Below are positions 38,845 to 40,822 of a stretch of DNA of 40,822 nucleotides, one piece after another. The translations under genes and the position numbers were made by a program. The notes beneath the pieces were generated by a model, which made no database searches, was not told where the DNA came from, and saw only the letters and a program-made list of their open reading frames with translations. Position 1 is the stretch's first letter, and every line of letters begins with the position of its first letter. Origin of the DNA: SZAS-79 sp031376265. GTDB lineage: Bacteria > Pseudomonadota > Gammaproteobacteria > Burkholderiales > SG8-39. The stretch spans positions 1-40,822 of the forward strand of contig JANMDK010000363.1 in assembly GCA_031376265.1 (NCBI GenBank), read 5' to 3'.

Positions 38845-39490
38845 GTTGCTTTCCATAGCACGACTGTACATGGTACTCATCTTAGTGTTCGGCGCGATCC
38901 TGGTTGGTGCGGCGGCGCCGGGACTGGCAAGCGCGGCGTCATCGGGGACGATCCTGGTTTTCGGGGACAGCCTCTCCGCGTCCTATGGGATTGCCCAGGA
39001 GCGCGGCTGGGTGAGCTTGCTCGAAGCCCGCCTCAAGGGCGAGAAGCGCCATTATAACGTCGCGAATGCAAGCATTAGTGGCGAAACCACGAGCGGCGGG
39101 CTGGCCCGCATCAAGCAGGCACTGGAGAAGCACAAGCCGGCCATCACCGTGATCGAGCTCGGCGCCAACGACGGGCTGCGCGGCCTGCCGGTGCCCGAGA
39201 TGAAGAAGAACCTGAACGCGATGATCAAGCAGGCCGCAGCCGCCGGTTCGCGCGTCCTGCTCGTTGGCGTGAAGATGCCGCCGAATTACGGGCCGGACTA
39301 CAATCGGGCGTTCGATGCCGCCTTCTCCGACCTCGCAAAGGAGCACAAGACCGGGCTGGTGCCGTTCTTCTTCGAGGGATTCGCCGACAAGCGCGAGTTC
39401 TACCAGCCGGACAACCTCCACCCGACCGCGGCGGCGCAGCCTATCCTGCTCGAGAATGTCTGGAAGTCGTTGAAGCCGATGCTGAAGTAG
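38843..39490 (+). CDS. tesA: TesA-type periplasmic esterase/lysophospholipase (SGNH hydrolase)
   Basis: ATG 38843 gives 215 residues with a basic residue before the signal-peptide core (to LASA); ATG 38870 is possible. The four SGNH blocks are visible: GDSLSASYG (Ser), NASISGETTSGG (Gly), GANDGLRG (Asn) and DNLHPTAAAQ (Asp-His). In E. coli TesA is a periplasmic thioesterase I/lysophospholipase L1. It is divergent from ybbA with starts almost touching, so the two share control signals. Confidence 0.93.
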   Translation: MLLSIARLYMVLILVFGAILVGAAAPGLASAASSGTILVFGDSLSASYGIAQERGWVSLLEARLKGEKRHYNVANASISGETTSGGLARIKQALEKHKPAITVIELGANDGLRGLPVPEMKKNLNAMIKQAAAAGSRVLLVGVKMPPNYGPDYNRAFDAAFSDLAKEHKTGLVPFFFEGFADKREFYQPDNLHPTAAAQPILLENVWKSLKPMLK

Positions 39491-39506
39491 CCGGGTTCCT
39501 GGACGT

Positions 39507-39530
39507 AAAATCGACTCTGACCCGATTAAT
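39507..39530 (-). repeat. REP-like half element just before mnmH
   Basis: A single arm AAAATCGACTCTGACCCGATT lies in the leader of mnmH, ending three bases before its ATG. No inverted partner is nearby, so no stem can form from it alone. It occupies the place where a ribosome-binding site should be. Confidence 0.7.
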
Positions 39531-39533
39531 GTC

Positions 39534-40610
39534 ATGAAGCCCGCGCCCAAGCCCCTTGTCGCCGTCTCGTCCGAAACGCTCGCCGCGTTCGATTCGATCA
39601 TCGACGTGCGCTCGCCGGCCGAGTTTGCGGAGGACCACATCCCGGGCGCGATCTCGGCGCCGGTGCTGGACAACGAGGAGCGCGCGCGGGTCGGCACGCT
39701 CTACAAGCAGGTGTCGCCTTTCGATGCGAAGAAGCTCGGCGCCGCGCTGGTTTCGAAGAACATCGCGCGCCACATCGAGGAAAAATTCTCCGCGAAACCC
39801 CGCCAATGGAAGCCGCTGGTCTACTGCTGGCGCGGGGGCAAGCGCTCCGGCGCGCTCGCCCATGTCCTGCGCGAGATCGGCTGGGACGCCTGGAGCATCG
39901 AAGGCGGCTACAAGGCCTATCGCAAGTTCGTGATCGACCGCCTCGCCACCCTGCCCGGGCGCTACACCTATCGCGTCATCCACGGCACGACGGGCAGCGG
40001 CAAGAGCCGCCTGTTGCGCGCACTGGGCGATGCCGGCGCGCAGGTGCTGGACCTGGAAGACCTCGCAGCGCATCGCGGCTCGGTGCTCGGCAACCTGCCC
40101 GACCGGCCGCAGCCGGCGCAGAAGTATTTCGAGACGCTCGTCTGGGACAAGCTGCGAAAATTCGATCCGGCGAAAACGGTATTCGTTGAAGGCGAATCGA
40201 AGAAAATCGGCCAGCTGCAGGTCCCCGAAGCGCTGATGCTCGCGATGCGCTCGAGCGAATGCGTGGTGCTCGAAGCGGGCCGCGAGACGCGCATCGCCCT
40301 GCTCTGCGACGAGTACCGCCATTTCTTCACCGAGCCCGAAGGCCTCCACGCGCAGCTCGACTGCCTGCGCGGCCTCTACGGCGCCAAGGTCATCGACGAC
40401 TGGAAGGACATGGCGACGCGCGGCGAGTGGCCGCAGCTCGTCGGCGGCCTGCTGGACGACCACTACGACCCGACCTACCGGCGATCCGCGCTGAAGAACT
40501 TTGCCCAGCTGCCCGAGGCGCGCCGCGTGGTGCTCGATTCGCCTGCGGATTCGGCATTCGAGGCGCTGGCCCGCAAGCTCGCGCAGGAAACGCAACTCGA
40601 ACCGGCCTGA
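39534..40610 (+). CDS. mnmH: tRNA 2-selenouridine synthase
   Basis: The 358-residue product has an N-terminal rhodanese domain with the active cysteine in YCWRGGKRSG (Cys98) and a P-loop GTTGSGKS (residues 151-158) in the second half, the two-domain layout of MnmH (SelU/YbbB). It replaces sulfur by selenium at the wobble uridine of some tRNAs, using selenophosphate. No selD is in the window. The start codon has no good ribosome site because a REP-like half element fills the leader. Confidence 0.95.
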   Translation: MKPAPKPLVAVSSETLAAFDSIIDVRSPAEFAEDHIPGAISAPVLDNEERARVGTLYKQVSPFDAKKLGAALVSKNIARHIEEKFSAKPRQWKPLVYCWRGGKRSGALAHVLREIGWDAWSIEGGYKAYRKFVIDRLATLPGRYTYRVIHGTTGSGKSRLLRALGDAGAQVLDLEDLAAHRGSVLGNLPDRPQPAQKYFETLVWDKLRKFDPAKTVFVEGESKKIGQLQVPEALMLAMRSSECVVLEAGRETRIALLCDEYRHFFTEPEGLHAQLDCLRGLYGAKVIDDWKDMATRGEWPQLVGGLLDDHYDPTYRRSALKNFAQLPEARRVVLDSPADSAFEALARKLAQETQLEPA

Positions 40611-40613
40611 CGC

Positions 40614-40822
40614 ATGGCAGAGCAAAAGAAGGCGGCACTGATTGTCGGCGCTGGCGACGCCACGGGCGGCGCGATTGCCCGGCGTTTTGCCCGCGAGGGG
40701 TACATCGCCTGCGTGACGCGGCGTTCCGAGGACAAGCTCAGACCGCTGGTCGCGCTGATCGAAGCCGCGGGCGGCAAGGCCGTGGCCTTCGGCTCGGATG
40801 CGCGCAAGGAAGACGAGGTCAT
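40614..40822 (+). CDS. short-chain dehydrogenase/reductase, 3' partial
   Basis: From ATG 40614 the frame stays open to the end of the window (69 residues). It begins MAEQKKAALIVGAGDATGGA with a glycine-rich nucleotide-binding loop of the SDR type (G-A-G-D-A-T-G-G) and goes on to an Arg-rich RRSEDKLRPL segment typical of NADP-preferring members. The catalytic Ser-Tyr-Lys part lies outside. It starts three bases after mnmH, so they may be co-transcribed. Substrate unknown. Confidence 0.85.
   Translation, partial: MAEQKKAALIVGAGDATGGAIARRFAREGYIACVTRRSEDKLRPLVALIEAAGGKAVAFGSDARKEDEV

Overview
The window is GC-rich, densely coded bacterial DNA. Its gene content (two Bug/TctC-type tricarboxylate receptors, the Pst/Pho cluster, YbbA/YbbP/TesA, MnmH, IHF-beta-like protein, many small secreted stress proteins) points to a betaproteobacterium near Burkholderiales. 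That placement is an inference from gene families; no rRNA, tRNA or other phylogenetic marker is present. I see no CRISPR array, prophage, transposase or insertion sequence.

Left part (1-8995): the end of a CAP-domain protein, small membrane and secreted proteins, a GTG-started pair of unknown genes (one with two CxxC pairs), a Bug receptor, a large FecR/DUF6600-type exported protein whose EAAKA-repeat tail is split by a one-base frameshift, an orphan LivM permease, an alpha/beta-hydrolase lipoprotein and a Rid-family protein that lacks the usual arginine.

Accessory envelope/stress block (9001-14930): many small genes, nearly all in paralogous sets. There are three members of an unnamed secreted helical family ending in an L-x-DR-x-x-F-A motif, two DUF3606 proteins, two DUF883/ElaB-like proteins, two Tyr-rich exported proteins, a 25-residue membrane peptide, a PAP2 phosphatase and a TonB-C lipoprotein. 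Inverted repeats of the form GTAGG-N6-CCTRC lie about 90-115 bases before several of these genes.

Phosphate block (16447-23119, minus strand): phoU-phoB-phoR and pstS-pstC-pstA-pstB, each preceded by a near-identical PHO box. To its left are an SRAP-domain protein with an atypical active site and a small membrane protein.

Right part (23434-40822): an IHF-beta-like protein; a probable catabolic operon (MFS transporter, TauD-like dioxygenase, mandelate racemase/muconate lactonizing-type enzyme, Bug receptor) with a divergent AraC regulator; mobA, moeA and transaldolase; an amidase with rmuC; a VIT1-like protein with a YbbA/YbbP-type ABC exporter and divergent tesA; mnmH; and a partial SDR enzyme.

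The least expected feature is a set of REP-like palindromes scattered between (and once inside) genes. Two main types occur, GGGTCAGAGTCGATTT and GGGGCCAGGCTC, with related variants. One forms the C-terminal tail of MobA and runs up to the moeA start. A separate 53-base repeat occurs twice, each time fused to a REP arm.
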